Shown in pieces: positions 63,215 to 64,000 of a DNA stretch of 64,000 nt. Location of the stretch: positions 1-64,000 of the forward strand of contig DASXLI010000109.1 in NCBI GenBank assembly GCA_036496285.1. The letters run 5' to 3'. Within the stretch, counting starts at the first letter, position 1. The number at the start of each line of letters is the position of its first letter. Origin of the DNA: DP-19 sp036496285 (GTDB lineage: Bacteria > Desulfobacterota > Binatia > UTPRO1). The position numbers and the translations under genes are program-made. The notes below the pieces were generated by a model. The model did not search any database and had not been told where the DNA came from. It saw only the letters and a program-made list of their open reading frames with translations.

Positions 63215-64000
63215 CTACTCGCGCCAGCGCCGCAGCTTGCCGGTCGGCGTGCGCGGCAGCTCGGCGACGACGGCGAACTCGCGCGGCACCTTGAAGCTCG
63301 GCAGGGCGGCGCGGCAATGCGCCGCCAGGCTCTCGGCCGTCGGCGGCCGCTCCGGGTCGCGCGCGACGACCTCGGCGACGGGGACCTCGCCGACGTGCTC
63401 GTGCGGGCGCGGCGAGACGCGCGCGGCGCGGACGGCGGGGTGCGCCTCGAGGACCGCCTCGACCTCCTCGCAGAAGAACTTGAGCCCCGCCATGCTGACG
63501 CGGTTCGCGCGGCGGCCGGCGAGCCACACGTCGCCGTCGTCGTCGATCCACGCGTGATCGCCGGTGCGGAATCCGTGCTCGGCGACGACCGTCGCCGCCG
63601 GCGTCCACGGGTCGAGGTAGGCGTCGAACATGCCGGGACCGCGGATGCAGAGCTCGCCGGCCGCGTCGCGGCTGCCGCCCGGCGACAGGAGCGCGCCCTG
63701 CTCGTCCCGCAGCGTGACCGTGAAACCCGGCAGCGGACGGCCGACCGACTCCGGCTTCGCCGCGGCGCTCGCGAGGTTCATGATCGGCAGGCCGACCTCG
63801 ATCACGCCGAGCGCCTGCACGAGCGGCCGCCCGAAGCGCCGGACGAACCGCTCCGCCACCGATGCGCGCACACGATCGGCGGTCGCGACCGCGAGACGGA
63901 GATGCGGCAGCGTCGCGCCGCCGTCGTCCTTCGCGAGCACGGCGTAGTGATACGGCGAGGCGTAGATCACCGAGGCGCGCTCGCGCTCCGCCAGCGCCAG
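63215..64000 (-). CDS. Acyl-AMP ligase, 5' part outside window
   Basis: The C-terminal about 260 residues of an ANL-superfamily enzyme: GELCIRGPGMFDAY, RTGDHAWIDDDGDVWLAGR and the Lys in PRTPTGKLRR. The start lies beyond 64000. A second adenylating enzyme at the far side of the cluster suggests a second acyl or aryl substrate. Confidence 0.85.
   Translation of the reverse strand: MALAERERASVIYASPYHYAVLAKDDGGATLPHLRLAVATADRVRASVAERFVRRFGRPLVQALGVIEVGLPIMNLASAAAKPESVGRPLPGFTVTLRDEQGALLSPGGSRDAAGELCIRGPGMFDAYLDPWTPAATVVAEHGFRTGDHAWIDDDGDVWLAGRRANRVSMAGLKFFCEEVEAVLEAHPAVRAARVSPRPHEHVGEVPVAEVVARDPERPPTAESLAAHCRAALPSFKVPREFAVVAELPRTPTGKLRRWRE

Overview
This is a strongly GC-rich bacterial chromosome segment packed with short-spaced or overlapping genes. 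It contains no rRNA, tRNA, insertion sequence or CRISPR array that I can see. The gene content points to a Gram-negative organism: LolA/LolB-like lipoprotein carriers, peptidoglycan recycling genes and RND/MMPL export. Tandem DUF507 genes and an ffh-rpsP-khpA-rimM-trmD-(PF09936 methyltransferase)-rplS operon suggest an uncultured soil lineage of the former Deltaproteobacteria (Desulfobacterota/Binatota-like). That placement is inference from gene order, not from a marker phylogeny.

Layout. 1-8.2 kb: cell-wall turnover (lytic transglycosylase, LD-carboxypeptidase, serine hydrolase, Mpl ligase) with GluQ-RS, a PhyH-type oxygenase and a divergent DAHP synthase. 8.2-16.3 kb: housekeeping (two DUF507 genes, groES-groEL with a clear terminator, a rhodanese/MauE pair, then the ffh to rplS translation operon). 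16.3-28.7 kb, minus strand: methyltransferase, small unknown gene, bactofilin, a five-gene oligopeptide-type ABC importer, a LolB-like lipoprotein, a TPR lipoprotein, ispH and molybdopterin genes moaE-moaD-moaB. The molybdopterin genes lie behind a structured leader and a promoter with two direct repeats. 28.7-32.4 kb: a two-component system, a cobalamin-binding protein and a zinc ribbon protein. 32.5-48.9 kb: miaB, Spy-like protein, hydrolases, a JAMM protease, PanE-like reductase, PEP carboxykinase, a pilin, an M20 peptidase, a lipid-flippase-like membrane protein, a large secreted lyase-like protein, phosphodiesterase, MaoC hydratase, HtrA protease, a metallo-beta-lactamase-fold protein and a receiver-only response regulator.

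49.1-64.0 kb is the most distinctive region. It holds a lipid/polyene-type biosynthetic cluster: acyl-AMP ligase, FabG ketoreductase, ACP, ketosynthase, a triad-less chain-length-factor-like ketosynthase, LolA-like carrier, hotdog dehydratase, LolB-like lipoprotein and MMPL exporter, joined by 4-8 nt overlaps. Next come an SDR, a membrane-anchored C45 Ntn-hydrolase with a TPR-like tail, a flavin halogenase-like enzyme, an AhpD-like protein and a second acyl-AMP ligase that runs off the window. It resembles aryl-polyene/flexirubin clusters but has unusual accessory enzymes.

Cross-cutting signals. MoaD carries a 13-residue tail after its Gly-Gly, and a JAMM protease that could trim it lies 7.6 kb away. 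Several genes have a -10-like box only 6-8 nt before the start codon (possible leaderless mRNAs). Three genes have a good Shine-Dalgarno placed for an ATC codon. The DAHP synthase lacks the usual substrate-binding motifs. A PKD domain in the large secreted protein is split by about 160 residues.
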